From: JBCDBD01 sp039184335
GTDB lineage: Bacteria > Bacteroidota > Bacteroidia > Flavobacteriales > Flavobacteriaceae
Reading direction: 5' to 3'
Length of the DNA stretch: 64,000 bases
Assembly: GCA_039184335.1 (NCBI GenBank)
Contig: JBCDBD010000014.1
Span: 1 to 64,000, forward strand
Below are positions 17,516 through 26,619 of this stretch, piece after piece. The stretch's first letter is position 1; the number at the start of each line of letters is the position of its first letter. A program made the translations under genes and the position numbers. The notes below the pieces were generated by a model that saw nothing but the letters and a program-made list of their open reading frames with translations, was not told the DNA's origin and ran no database searches.

Positions 17516-20500
17516 TGTTCAATACCTTCTAGTACTTTATGGTCTTCTATTTGGGGTTGAATACCGACTTGTTTACCATTGGGGTTTTGGGTTACTTCTG
17601 CCATATGATTTTCTTCATGCTGTTCCTTGATTGCCCTCTCCACCTCTTCTTTTGAAATTTTGTCACCTGTCTTCAACCACTTTGAAAACACTTTTACGTT
17701 ATTGTTGAAGGATAGGAACAAAGGAAGCATCAATAAGGTCAGTACCGTGGCAAAACCTATTCCATAAGCGATTGCTATAGCCATGGGCTTTAAAAACTGG
17801 GCTTGGCGGCTTTTCTCCAACAATAGGGGGGCAAGACCCGCAATAGTAGTGATCGAAGTCAAGAAAATTGCTCTAAAACGGGAACGCCCTGCCTCATATA
17901 TGGCTTCATCGAATTTCATTCCCAATCTCAGGTTGGCATTAAATTTTCCGATAAGTACGAGACCGTCATTCACCATAATGCCTATCAGGGCAATAATACC
18001 CAACATGGAAAGGATATTAATGGGAAAACCATGTATCCAATGGCCCCAACCCACTGCCGTGAGACTAAAGGGCACCAACAGCAGCAACAATAGCGGTTGA
18101 CTGAAACTTCTAAAGGTAAATGCAATGGTCACATAAATCAGAAACAACACAGTCAGGCCGACAAACTGCAACGAGTCGATCAACTTGTTTGCTTCCCTAT
18201 TCTGTCCTTCATAAGATGCTGTTACCGTCGGATATTTAGATTGTATCTCGGGCATGATGTCGCTCTTGATCCACGACATGATATCGGTAGCACTGGTCGT
18301 CTCAGGGTCTTTGAGGTCTGAGGAAATCTGTATTTCACGCTGCCCATCTAAATGGTTGATGGCAACATCGCCACGCTCAATGGTATAATTGGCGATTTCA
18401 TTAAGGGGAATACGATCTCCGTTTGGGGTGGCAATACGCATTTCATCCAAATCTATTATGGATGACCTGTCTTTTCTATCGTAGCGTACCCAAACCTTTA
18501 TCTCGTCTTGCCCTCTTTGAAACCGCTGTGCCTGCGTACCAAAAAAGCCAGCGCGTACCTGGTTCATCACCGATCTTAGGTCTAACCCCAAGAGATATGC
18601 ATTTTCCTTAAGTTCCAATCTGATTTCCTTAATGCCCGCTGGATCGTTATCAGCAACATCCTTGAGCAGTGCATTGTTTTGCATGGCTGCTTTCAGTTCT
18701 TCTTTGGCAGATTTCAACTGGGGTATATTATTGCCCAATAGGGATACCGATACAGGGTCACCCCCAAAATTACCCCCAGAACCGTAAATTAAGCTTTCAA
18801 CCCCAATTACGGGACCCACTAGCGCTCTAAGTCGCCGGGTGACCAAATCTGCACGGATTTCATCCGGACGTTCCTCGCCCGGCAAAAGATTGATGACCAA
18901 TGTGGCTGCAGATGAACCTGGGCCCACATTTTTAATCATGTTCTCAAACAACATCTTATCTGTTCCTTCCAGATATTCATCGGTCAACTCTTTATTCACC
19001 ACCTTGGCCTTGTCCTGAATCATTGTGATGATGGAATCGGTCACTTTTTCATTGGTCCCGTTCGGCATTAACAATTCAACAGCGATACGGTCACTGGCAA
19101 TTCTTGGAAAAAAAGATGTTCTTATGACTCCCCCACCGATCGATCCGAGTGTCAGCAACAACATCATGAAAAAAATCGAAAAGGCCAACACCTTGTACCT
19201 TAAGGTGAAACGTAAGGCCGGACTATAAAGGTTATCCCGCATCCAAACCATGATCTGGTCACCGATCTTGTTGACCTTGCGAAGTTTTGAAAATACGCTG
19301 GCCATTCCTTTCTTAGGAACATCGGTTTGCAGACGCAGTGCCTTGGAATGGGCCAAGTGGGCCGGCAATATGATCAGGGCCTCTACCAATGAGACCACAA
19401 GGGTAAGAATGACGATTACTGAAACCTCGGCGAAAAACTCGCCAATACGACCATCTAAAAACAAAAAAATCGAAAAGGCCAGTATGGTCGTGACAATGGC
19501 AGAAACAATAGGCGGTATAACTTCCATAGTACCATCTATAGCCGCTTGAACCGGATTTTTACCCTTTTCGTAATGTTGGTAAATGTTTTCTGCGATCACG
19601 ATACCGTCATCTACCAGAATACCAATAACAATGATCATTCCGAACAGTGACAGTACATTGATGGTCACATTGACCATCGGTGCAAACACAAACATTCCCA
19701 AAAAGGCGACAGGAAGACCGAATGCTACCCAGAATGCCAATCTGGTATTCAAAAACAATGACAGAAAAATAAGCACCAAGAGCATTCCCATAATCGCATT
19801 TTCAGTAAGCAATTCGGTACGTTGGGTCAATGTGATCGAGAGGTCGCTGACCACACTCAGTTGTACATTGTTATACTTTTCATTGAAATCGTCGACATAC
19901 TCCTTTACATTTTCGGCAGAACCGATCAAATCTTCAGTATTTGTGCTGGTAATGGTCACACTGACGGCCAAATCTTCATTAAAATATGCTGCATTCGGTG
20001 TTTCTGAAAAACGATCTCGGATTGTGGCCACATCTTTCAACCGTACCGCCCTACCGGAGGCATCTGCCCTGACAATGAGATTGGAAAGCTCATCTCCATA
20101 GTACGACCTATTGTTGGCCCGAATCAAATATTCTTCTGTACGTGTTTTGATATTTCCGCCTGTAATCAAGATATTGGCATTGGCCACCGCCCGTGATACT
20201 TCATCAAACGACATCTTATAGGCCAATAGGTTGTTTTCGTTGACGGCTATCTCAATCTCTTCATCAGGATATCCTGAAAAACTGATCTGGGAAATACCGT
20301 CAATGGCCCTCAAATCATTTTCAATCTGTCTGCCAATTTGTTTCAAGGTTGCCAAAGAAACGTTTTCACCACTGATGGCAAAACTTATGGTCTGTCTAAC
20401 GGCATCTAATTTAGAGACCACTAAAGGCTCCATCTCAGCCGGAAAGGTTGGTACACGGTCTACTGCATTTTTCACTTCGAGGAGCATGAAATCAATATCC

Positions 20501-20799
20501 CTTCCTTTTTCAATTTCTACGTTGATGGTACCATTGTTCTCGTTGGAAGTAGAGGTGACCCTTTCTACCCCCTGAAGCCCTTTTAAGTTGTCTTCTATCT
20601 TCAATACAATACCTTCTTCAATCTCTTGCGGGGAAGCACCGGGATACTTAATGTTGATGGCGATGTTCTTGGAATCGGATAAAGGAAAAAAGGAAGATTT
20701 TAGTGAGAGTGCACCGACAATACCAAAAACGAAAAATGCTATGATAATGACGTTGACGGCAACCTCATACTTAATAAAATAGGCAATGATTTTTCTCAT
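17512..20799 (-). CDS. RND efflux pump inner-membrane permease (AcrB-like)
   Basis: 1095 residues with the RND layout: TM1 at about 12-32, a large periplasmic loop, TM2-6, TM7, a second loop, TM8-12. The proton-relay Asp pair of TM4 is kept in VIGILVDDGIVIAENI, and the TM10 segment reads IALIGIMVNDGLVLIGKF, with Asn at the place of the AcrB lysine, as in several related subfamilies. The N-terminal IKYPGASPQEIEEGIV motif is characteristic. The cytoplasmic tail of about 50 residues is charged. It is proton-driven and works with the adaptor and channel on either side; both junctions are 4-base ATGA overlaps. Substrates could be drugs, bile-like compounds or metabolites. Confidence 0.93.
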   Translation of the reverse strand: MRKIIAYFIKYEVAVNVIIIAFFVFGIVGALSLKSSFFPLSDSKNIAINIKYPGASPQEIEEGIVLKIEDNLKGLQGVERVTSTSNENNGTINVEIEKGRDIDFMLLEVKNAVDRVPTFPAEMEPLVVSKLDAVRQTISFAISGENVSLATLKQIGRQIENDLRAIDGISQISFSGYPDEEIEIAVNENNLLAYKMSFDEVSRAVANANILITGGNIKTRTEEYLIRANNRSYYGDELSNLIVRADASGRAVRLKDVATIRDRFSETPNAAYFNEDLAVSVTITSTNTEDLIGSAENVKEYVDDFNEKYNNVQLSVVSDLSITLTQRTELLTENAIMGMLLVLIFLSLFLNTRLAFWVAFGLPVAFLGMFVFAPMVNVTINVLSLFGMIIVIGILVDDGIVIAENIYQHYEKGKNPVQAAIDGTMEVIPPIVSAIVTTILAFSIFLFLDGRIGEFFAEVSVIVILTLVVSLVEALIILPAHLAHSKALRLQTDVPKKGMASVFSKLRKVNKIGDQIMVWMRDNLYSPALRFTLRYKVLAFSIFFMMLLLTLGSIGGGVIRTSFFPRIASDRIAVELLMPNGTNEKVTDSIITMIQDKAKVVNKELTDEYLEGTDKMLFENMIKNVGPGSSAATLVINLLPGEERPDEIRADLVTRRLRALVGPVIGVESLIYGSGGNFGGDPVSVSLLGNNIPQLKSAKEELKAAMQNNALLKDVADNDPAGIKEIRLELKENAYLLGLDLRSVMNQVRAGFFGTQAQRFQRGQDEIKVWVRYDRKDRSSIIDLDEMRIATPNGDRIPLNEIANYTIERGDVAINHLDGQREIQISSDLKDPETTSATDIMSWIKSDIMPEIQSKYPTVTASYEGQNREANKLIDSLQFVGLTVLFLIYVTIAFTFRSFSQPLLLLLLVPFSLTAVGWGHWIHGFPINILSMLGIIALIGIMVNDGLVLIGKFNANLRLGMKFDEAIYEAGRSRFRAIFLTSITTIAGLAPLLLEKSRQAQFLKPMAIAIAYGIGFATVLTLLMLPLFLSFNNNVKVFSKWLKTGDKISKEEVERAIKEQHEENHMAEVTQNPNGKQVGIQPQIEDHKVLEGIEQ

Positions 20800-21932
20800 G
20801 ATTTGGTCTTGTTCGTCGCTGTAGCACCAAAGACTTTTACCAACATTCCGGCATAGGCCCCCACCAAAGGTTTGGACACAATGGTCTGCCCATTAGGAAT
20901 GTTTTTTAAAACAACGGTCTTATCGGAAAAATATACTGGGGTCACATCGATGATATCAAGAACAGAATCCCTCACCACGAAAATTTTATCCCCTTCAAGC
21001 AGCAATGAGCGATCTACCTCAATAGCATCCTGTTCGTTCTTTGCATCTAGATTGGCTTCTAGATATTGTCCTTCTTTTAAACTGTTGTCCTGTACTTCAA
21101 TAAATGCCGTAATGGTCTGTGAAGCTTGATCTACCCTTCCATTGATCCGTGCCACCTTTCCCATAAAGGTTTTGGTCTTATCTAAATTCTCGAGTTCAAC
21201 CTGTTCCCCCACCTTTAAAAAATCGCCATAGGTCTTACTTATGGCCACTTCGAGTTCGTATGAATCGGTATTGATAAACTCCCCCAACTTTTGCCCAGCA
21301 CGGATCAATGTACCCTCGGTAACCAGGGCCTCGGCCAAAATTCCGTTAAAAGGGGCTGCAATGGTATATTTTGAAAGGCGCTGTTCTAAATTTTTAACAT
21401 TGTAGTAGTTGGTCAAGATTCCACGACCAGAAATGAAGTATTTTTCTTTTTCAGAGGTAATCTCAGGTAGGGATGGTGTAGAGCGATCCAAATCAAAACT
21501 GGTAAGGTATGTTTGCCATTTTGAAAAACTATCGGGATAATCCAATCTCAAATCGGGCATTATGGAAGTAATCAGGTTGTAAAGGTTACTTTTTGCAGAT
21601 TGCACACTGGCATAGTATTCATCGGCATCGATACGTATGAGCGTTTGACCCTTACCATACTGTTGACCGGTTTTAAAAAGCTTGGCACCTGACCTAAAGA
21701 CCCCTTGCACCTCTGAAAACAGCTCTACCCTGTTTTTGGCAACCAAATTTCCATTTGCCGGAACTACAATCGGAATCACACCGTTGACCACAGTATCTAC
21801 AAAAACGGTCTTTATCACTTTTTCTGGCCTTGGCCTTCTGTCATCTTTACTGTTGGCAATGAGCCTTGCCGCCAAGAAAGACGCCCCGATTATTGATAGA
21901 CCAAGAATAATCGAAAGAATTACTTTTCGCAT
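20796..21932 (-). CDS. RND efflux periplasmic adaptor (membrane fusion protein)
   Basis: 378 residues from the ATG at 21932; the codon one step upstream is TTG. An N-terminal membrane anchor (VILSIILGLSIIGASFLAARLIA) precedes the lipoyl/hairpin region (VELFSEVQGVFRSGAKLFKTGQQYGKGQTLIRID and the matching half YTIAAPFNGILAEALVTEGTLIRAGQKLGEF) and the beta-barrel domain. The hairpin is short. It bridges pump and TolC-like channel. First gene of the five-gene efflux run, preceded by a TAGATTTG -7 box. Confidence 0.9.
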   Translation of the reverse strand: MRKVILSIILGLSIIGASFLAARLIANSKDDRRPRPEKVIKTVFVDTVVNGVIPIVVPANGNLVAKNRVELFSEVQGVFRSGAKLFKTGQQYGKGQTLIRIDADEYYASVQSAKSNLYNLITSIMPDLRLDYPDSFSKWQTYLTSFDLDRSTPSLPEITSEKEKYFISGRGILTNYYNVKNLEQRLSKYTIAAPFNGILAEALVTEGTLIRAGQKLGEFINTDSYELEVAISKTYGDFLKVGEQVELENLDKTKTFMGKVARINGRVDQASQTITAFIEVQDNSLKEGQYLEANLDAKNEQDAIEVDRSLLLEGDKIFVVRDSVLDIIDVTPVYFSDKTVVLKNIPNGQTIVSKPLVGAYAGMLVKVFGATATNKTKS

Positions 21933-21958
21933 CAATACTGTGGTAAATTGATTTTCTG

Positions 21959-21966
21959 CAAATCTA
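21959..21966 (-). promoter_or_regulatory. Candidate -7 promoter box of the efflux operon
   Basis: On the minus strand the sequence reads TAGATTTG, an exact match to the Bacteroidota -7 consensus TAnnTTTG, about 27 bases upstream of the adaptor ATG. No convincing TTG -33 element was found at the right distance. Confidence 0.45.
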
Positions 21967-22033
21967 TCGTCTAGATGGGCTGTAGCAGGTTAAATATTTC
22001 ATAAATGTTTCTGTTTTTCAACCCATCACAGCA

Positions 22034-22062
22034 CAAAAAAGGGGACACAAAATTGCATCCCC
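22034..22062 (-). terminator. Likely terminator of the LRR gene
   Basis: On the minus strand GGGGATGCA ... TGTCCCC forms a hairpin (five perfect outer pairs, imperfect inside) followed by TTTTTT, about 30 bases beyond the LRR stop. It separates that gene from the efflux operon. Confidence 0.55.
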
Positions 22063-22089
22063 AAACCAAACAAACTAAAGTATGACTAA

Positions 22090-22992
22090 CTACTCATTAT
22101 CGTCTTCATCTTCAAACTTTGTATCCGCCATGCGGGTGCGTTCGAAGTTGATGTGCTTAAATTTTGAATCATTCTGCTTATCATCGGTATCAAATACCAA
22201 GAATTGGTTCTTGTCCATTTCTTGCAGCCCTTTGAAAGAGTTGAAACGATTGTTCTGTATCTGTAATATCTTAAGACTTGCCAGTTGGCCAAATTCAGTG
22301 GGTATTTCACCACCGAGTTGGTTATTCGCCAAGACCAGTTCCTTTAATTTTCCCAAGTTGCCCATTTCATTGGGGATGGTGCCCTCTAGACTGTTTTCAA
22401 AGAGGCCAAGTGCTTCTAGACTTGTAAGGTTGCCTATGGACTTTGGGATAGCTCCCTTTAAATTGTTGCTGGAAAGGTTCAGTATTCTTAAGTTTCGAAT
22501 CCTTCCAAAACTGGATGGAATGGTTCCACTCAAAAAATTGTTGAACATGGAGAATTCTTCCAACTTTTCAAGGTTCCCTATTTTTTCAGGAATGGTTCCT
22601 TTGATGCGGTTCATTTCCAATTTTAGCACCTTGAGCTTTTCAAGCTTTACCAAACCATTTGGCAAAACTCCTGTGATATGGTTAAAAGCCAAATTCAAAT
22701 GGGTCAAATGTTTCAAGTTACCTATGCTCTCAGGAAGTTTGCCCCTAAGGTTATTGCCGAACAAATGAATACGCACCACATGGTTGTCTTTGAGTTCAAC
22801 ACCGTGCCAAGTATGTACCGGGGCATTCAGATCCCATGCATATTTCCAGTCTTTTCCATTGGTACTCCCATACAACTCAACCAATGCCTCTTTTTCACTT
22901 TTCGAAACATCAAAGGATGCAACTACTGGATTGGTCAGTAAGGCCAAGCAAAAACTTATGGTAATCACATTTTTCATTAGCATGGATAGCAT
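22090..22992 (-). CDS. Secreted leucine-rich repeat protein, plant-type repeats
   Basis: 300 residues. A signal peptide (VITISFCLALLTNPVVA) is followed by a capping region with the SxDWKYAWDL-like stretch and then seven full 24-residue repeats plus a partial one, of the pattern LxLxxNxLxGxIPxxIGNLxxLxx, the plant-specific type (for example LNLSSNNLKGAIPKSIGNL). The C-terminal 50 residues are acidic and polar (ending EDEDDNE) and show no sorting domain I can name. LRR folds bind proteins or glycans; no ligand can be inferred. Alternative starts a few codons downstream are possible. Confidence 0.82.
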   Translation of the reverse strand: MLSMLMKNVITISFCLALLTNPVVASFDVSKSEKEALVELYGSTNGKDWKYAWDLNAPVHTWHGVELKDNHVVRIHLFGNNLRGKLPESIGNLKHLTHLNLAFNHITGVLPNGLVKLEKLKVLKLEMNRIKGTIPEKIGNLEKLEEFSMFNNFLSGTIPSSFGRIRNLRILNLSSNNLKGAIPKSIGNLTSLEALGLFENSLEGTIPNEMGNLGKLKELVLANNQLGGEIPTEFGQLASLKILQIQNNRFNSFKGLQEMDKNQFLVFDTDDKQNDSKFKHINFERTRMADTKFEDEDDNE

Positions 22993-23129
22993 TTTATAAG
23001 AATTTACCTACAAATAATCATTTTCTTACAAAAAGTTACAAATTATATATGCAAAACCCTTTTGTTTTGTTGTGAACTGGCTTAGAGTTGTGGTTTGGCA
23101 GTGTAAGGGTTTAAATTTTTGTAAGAAAT

Positions 23130-25037
23130 TTAAGTTTCAAGTTCGTTTGAAATCTTTTCCCAATCTTCCATTAGGGTTTCCAACGCTTTTTTCTTACCGT
23201 GATAGTCATCAAAAAAACCAGGTTTGGCCACCGTGGTGTCATAATCCATTAAGAGGTCATGGTCCATTTCTGAGATGGCCCTTTCTAGGGATGTAATTTT
23301 TTTCTCTACCCCAGAGAGTTTATTTTTCAATGACTTCTTCTTTTTCTGTTGCTTATAATCCAAGGCTTTTGTTGTGCTTTTTGCCTTTGAAGATCCCTTT
23401 TCGGCACCAATCTCGATTTTTCTGAAATCGTCTGCCTGTCGTTGTTGCAAGTAGAAATCAATATCACCCAGATACTCTTTAATCTTTTGGTCCTTGAATT
23501 CGTAGACCCTGTCGGTGAGTCCTTGTAAAAAATCCCTGTCATGGGAAACCAATACCAATGTACCTTCGAAGTGCTGTAACGCCTGCTTCAACACATTCTT
23601 TGATTTGATATCTAAATGGTTGGTCGGTTCGTCCATGACCAATACATTGAATGGTTGCAGCAGCATCTTGGCCAAGGCCAAGCGATTGCGTTCACCACCA
23701 GACAAGACCTTGACATATTTTTCGACCTCATCACCACTGAAGAGAAAGGAGCCCAAAATGTCCCTGACCTTGCTTCTATTGCTTTCATTGGCTGCATCGA
23801 CCATGGTTTCTAAAATCGTCTTGTCTCCATTAAGGTATTCTGCCTGGTTTTGGGCAAAGTATCCAACTTGTACATTGTGGCCCTTTTTAAAATTGCCTCC
23901 ATGATTCAACTCGCCAACCATTATTTTGGCCAAGGTCGTCTTGCCCTGACCGTTCTGCCCTACAAATGCAGTTTTAGAACCTCGTTCGACCAACAGCCCA
24001 ATATCTGACAACACCTGCTTTACGCCATAGCTTTTCGACAAACGCTCCATTTCAAAGACTACTTTGCCAGGGGTCATTGAAACTGGAAAACGGACACTCA
24101 TGACACTATGGTCATCTTCATCTACCGTAATGCGTTCAACCTTATCCAATTTTTTGATCAATGACTGTGCCATAGCTGCCTTTGAGGCCTTGGCCCGAAA
24201 CTTTTCAATCAACTTTTCAGTTTGCTGGATCTGCTTCTCTTGGTTCTTTTGGGCATTCAGTTGCTGTTCTTTTAATTCTGCCCTGAACTTTAAATATTTC
24301 GAATAAGGTTTGGCCAAATCATAGATGCGTCCCAAAGAAATCTCTATGGTCCTGTTGGTCACCTGATCCAAAAACATTTTATCGTGCGATACGATGACCA
24401 CCGCCCCAGAATAGTTCTTTAAAAATTGTTCTAGCCAGATAATCGATTCGATATCCAAATGATTGGTTGGCTCATCAAGCAAGAGAACCTCATTTTTTTG
24501 CAATAAGAGCTTGGCCAATTCTATTCGCATGCGCCACCCCCCTGAAAAGGTGGTCGTCTGCTTTTCAAAATCCGATCTTTGAAATCCGAGCCCTTGCAAC
24601 ACTTTTTCGGTTTCTCCTTGATAGCTGTACCCCCCAAGTATTTCATAGCGATGTGTAACTTCGGTCAAATCATCCATCAGTTGATGATAGCCCTCACTAT
24701 CGTAATCGGTACGCTCGGCCAACTGGTCGTTGATGCCATCCAGTTTCAATTCAAGTCGTTTGATCTCGCCAAAGGCTTGATAGCTCTCCTCTAAAACCGT
24801 CCTCCCATTTTCAAAATCAATATCTTGTTTCAAAAAACCGATACTCACCTCTTTGTCTGAGGCCATGGTACCTTCGTCAGGTTCGACTTCCTTGGCCAAC
24901 AACTTTAAAAGGGTAGACTTGCCTGCACCATTTTTACCGATCAGGCCCACGGTGTCCCCCGCATTCAATCGAAAGGTAATTTCCTTGAAAAGATATTCTC
25001 CGCCAAAAGAGACCGAAAGGTTATGAACATTTAGCAT
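23130..25037 (-). CDS. ABC-F family ATPase (translation/resistance type)
   Basis: 635 residues with two complete ABC domains and no membrane segments: Walker A GKNGAGKST near 35-43 and GQNGQGKTT in the second half; signatures TFSGGWRMRIELAKLLL and VLSGGERNRLALAKMLL; each with a DEPTNHLD Walker B. A charged linker (LKEQQLNAQKNQEKQIQQTEKL) between the domains is the ribosome-reaching P-site tilting helix of ABC-F proteins. The C-terminal 100 residues form a predicted coiled coil (Uup-like). Probably acts on the ribosome rather than in transport. It diverges from the DUF983 gene. Confidence 0.92.
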   Translation of the reverse strand: MLNVHNLSVSFGGEYLFKEITFRLNAGDTVGLIGKNGAGKSTLLKLLAKEVEPDEGTMASDKEVSIGFLKQDIDFENGRTVLEESYQAFGEIKRLELKLDGINDQLAERTDYDSEGYHQLMDDLTEVTHRYEILGGYSYQGETEKVLQGLGFQRSDFEKQTTTFSGGWRMRIELAKLLLQKNEVLLLDEPTNHLDIESIIWLEQFLKNYSGAVVIVSHDKMFLDQVTNRTIEISLGRIYDLAKPYSKYLKFRAELKEQQLNAQKNQEKQIQQTEKLIEKFRAKASKAAMAQSLIKKLDKVERITVDEDDHSVMSVRFPVSMTPGKVVFEMERLSKSYGVKQVLSDIGLLVERGSKTAFVGQNGQGKTTLAKIMVGELNHGGNFKKGHNVQVGYFAQNQAEYLNGDKTILETMVDAANESNRSKVRDILGSFLFSGDEVEKYVKVLSGGERNRLALAKMLLQPFNVLVMDEPTNHLDIKSKNVLKQALQHFEGTLVLVSHDRDFLQGLTDRVYEFKDQKIKEYLGDIDFYLQQRQADDFRKIEIGAEKGSSKAKSTTKALDYKQQKKKKSLKNKLSGVEKKITSLERAISEMDHDLLMDYDTTVAKPGFFDDYHGKKKALETLMEDWEKISNELET

Positions 25038-25077
25038 ATATGTAACCTATATTACCCAACAAACGCGGTTGAATACG

Positions 25078-25085
25078 TAATTTTG
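25078..25085 (+). promoter_or_regulatory. Candidate -7 box for the DUF983 gene
   Basis: TAATTTTG fits TAnnTTTG and lies 18 bases before the ATG at 25104. This argues against a start at the TTG at 25083, which lies within the box. No perfect -33 TTG; a TTA is present near 25052. Confidence 0.4.
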
Positions 25086-25103
25086 TTCAAAATTGCGCTG
25101 CAA

Positions 25104-25496
25104 ATGTTAAAAAAAGGAACCAAACTCTACAGTATTTTAACAGGAAGTTGTCCTAAGTGCCATCGTGAAAGCATGTATGTCAACAGAAACCCCTATCGGT
25201 TATCCGACCTTTTTAACATGCACGAACGATGTTCGCATTGCCATACCAAATACAAAATTGAGCCTTCCTTTTTTTATGGCTCCATGTATGTAAGTTATGC
25301 CGTGGGGGTAGCCTTTGCCATTGCGGCCTTTGTCATTGCTTTTCTGATTTTGGGCACCTCGCTCATCAATTCGTTTATTGCCATCATTGTCACCTTGGTG
25401 CTGTTGATGCCTGTAATCATTCGAATATCGCGCAACATTTGGATCAACTTATTTATAAGGTATGATGCAAAATCAATGCAGCATCAATCGTCATAA
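25104..25496 (+). CDS. DUF983 family membrane protein
   Basis: 130 residues from the ATG at 25104. Two zinc-ribbon-like cysteine pairs (GSCPKCHRESMY and HERCSHCHTKY) precede two hydrophobic helices (VGVAFAIAAFVIAFLILGTS and FIAIIVTLVLLMPVIIRI). This arrangement is DUF983, a conserved family of unknown function, often near respiratory or cell-envelope genes. Its last 13 bases overlap the convergent oxidoreductase gene. Confidence 0.85.
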   Translation: MLKKGTKLYSILTGSCPKCHRESMYVNRNPYRLSDLFNMHERCSHCHTKYKIEPSFFYGSMYVSYAVGVAFAIAAFVIAFLILGTSLINSFIAIIVTLVLLMPVIIRISRNIWINLFIRYDAKSMQHQSS

Positions 25497-26539
25497 TACT
25501 TTTTGGTAAACCGACCAATATCCATTTCTGGATCTATGCCCGTACCATTTGCAATAAAATCAAACAATTGTCGTGATGCGTAGGGTGCTATCAAAACCCC
25601 TCTAGACCCAAACCCGTTCAAAACATAAAGATTTTCAAATTTTGGATGCTGCCCTACCAAGGGTCTTCTATCTGTCACTGTTGGTCGTATACCGGCTACA
25701 TGGTCGTTAATTTCAAAATCGCATTTTAAGAAGGTCTTCAGCTTTTCTAAAAGCTCTTTTTTTGCAATATCGGTCGGATGGTTCAATTTATCTTTCCATT
25801 TATACGTGGCTCCCACACGATACTTGTCATTGCCGAGTGGAATGATGAACACTGACGATTTGACAACACTTTTTTCATGTAGTCCAGGCGCGTTGATGGT
25901 CAACAATTCGCCTTTGGTCCCCGTCAAGGGCAAATAATTGAAAAATGGGTCGCTTTTAAGTCCATACCCCATGGCAAAGACCACCTTTCGCGCCTCAACG
26001 GCCTTATAACGCACATGATCTTTAAAAATCTGTAGCCTTTTGAAATCAAAATCATCAACGGTAAACCGACCTAAACTAGATAAATACTTGGTATAGTGTC
26101 GTAAAAGCGTCTGGATATCTATTCGACCGGTATGCCGTACCAGACCAAGGCCATATGGGGCATCAATATTCGGATTGGTATTTTGCAACATGGTTTGTGA
26201 AAGAAATGGCTGTAGCCCTGGCCTGTCTATCGCCTCAAACCATTGGTTCTGTTCTTCAATGCTGGCAAACCGTCGCAATACCGGAATTTTATGATCTATT
26301 TGTACCCCCAGTCTTTTTTCCAATCCCTTATAAAAGGGGATGGCCTGCTCTAGTTGTTCATCGGCCTTCCAAGCCAAGGTGAACCGTTTTAGGATAACGG
26401 GATTGTACAGCCCGCCCGCCACCAAGGAGGCCCGCTGCGATTTATTGGCAATGATGGTAAAGGTCTGCTGCTGCTGCTGCAATACTTCACAGAAGGCAAT
26501 TCCTGCAAGACCAGAACCCACGACCAAACAATCAAGCAT
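25484..26539 (-). CDS. FAD-dependent oxidoreductase, DAO family
   Basis: 351 residues from the ATG at 26539. The N-terminus MLDCLVVGSGLAGIAFCEVL is a dinucleotide-binding motif, and the C-terminal VTDRRPLVGQHP ... VLNGFGSRGVLIAPYASRQL matches the FAD-contacting end of D-amino-acid/glycine oxidase-like proteins. The middle part binds substrate and gives no specific clue. It follows gldN after a strong terminator. The real substrate is unknown; an MnmC-like tRNA-modifying role is possible but lacks support here. Confidence 0.8.
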   Translation of the reverse strand: MLDCLVVGSGLAGIAFCEVLQQQQQTFTIIANKSQRASLVAGGLYNPVILKRFTLAWKADEQLEQAIPFYKGLEKRLGVQIDHKIPVLRRFASIEEQNQWFEAIDRPGLQPFLSQTMLQNTNPNIDAPYGLGLVRHTGRIDIQTLLRHYTKYLSSLGRFTVDDFDFKRLQIFKDHVRYKAVEARKVVFAMGYGLKSDPFFNYLPLTGTKGELLTINAPGLHEKSVVKSSVFIIPLGNDKYRVGATYKWKDKLNHPTDIAKKELLEKLKTFLKCDFEINDHVAGIRPTVTDRRPLVGQHPKFENLYVLNGFGSRGVLIAPYASRQLFDFIANGTGIDPEMDIGRFTKKYYDD

Positions 26540-26556
26540 TTGGTAAAAATAACCCA

Positions 26557-26585
26557 ATAAAAACGCCGCACAAAAGTGCGGCGTT
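26557..26585 (-). terminator. Terminator of the gldKLMN run
   Basis: A 10-base perfect stem AACGCCGCAC / GTGCGGCGTT with a 4-base loop, followed on the minus strand by TTTTTATT, 35 bases after the gldN stop. The complementary strand lacks as good a T run, so it mainly serves gldN. Confidence 0.88.
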
Positions 26586-26619
26586 CCTTATTATTTGAAT
26601 TGGAAAATAAATTTAAAGC

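Noticed and set aside
23111..23133. 8-base inverted repeat TTAAATTT at the ABC-F stop
   Set aside because: Composed only of A and T and overlapping the coding end, so it could arise by composition; too weak as a terminator.
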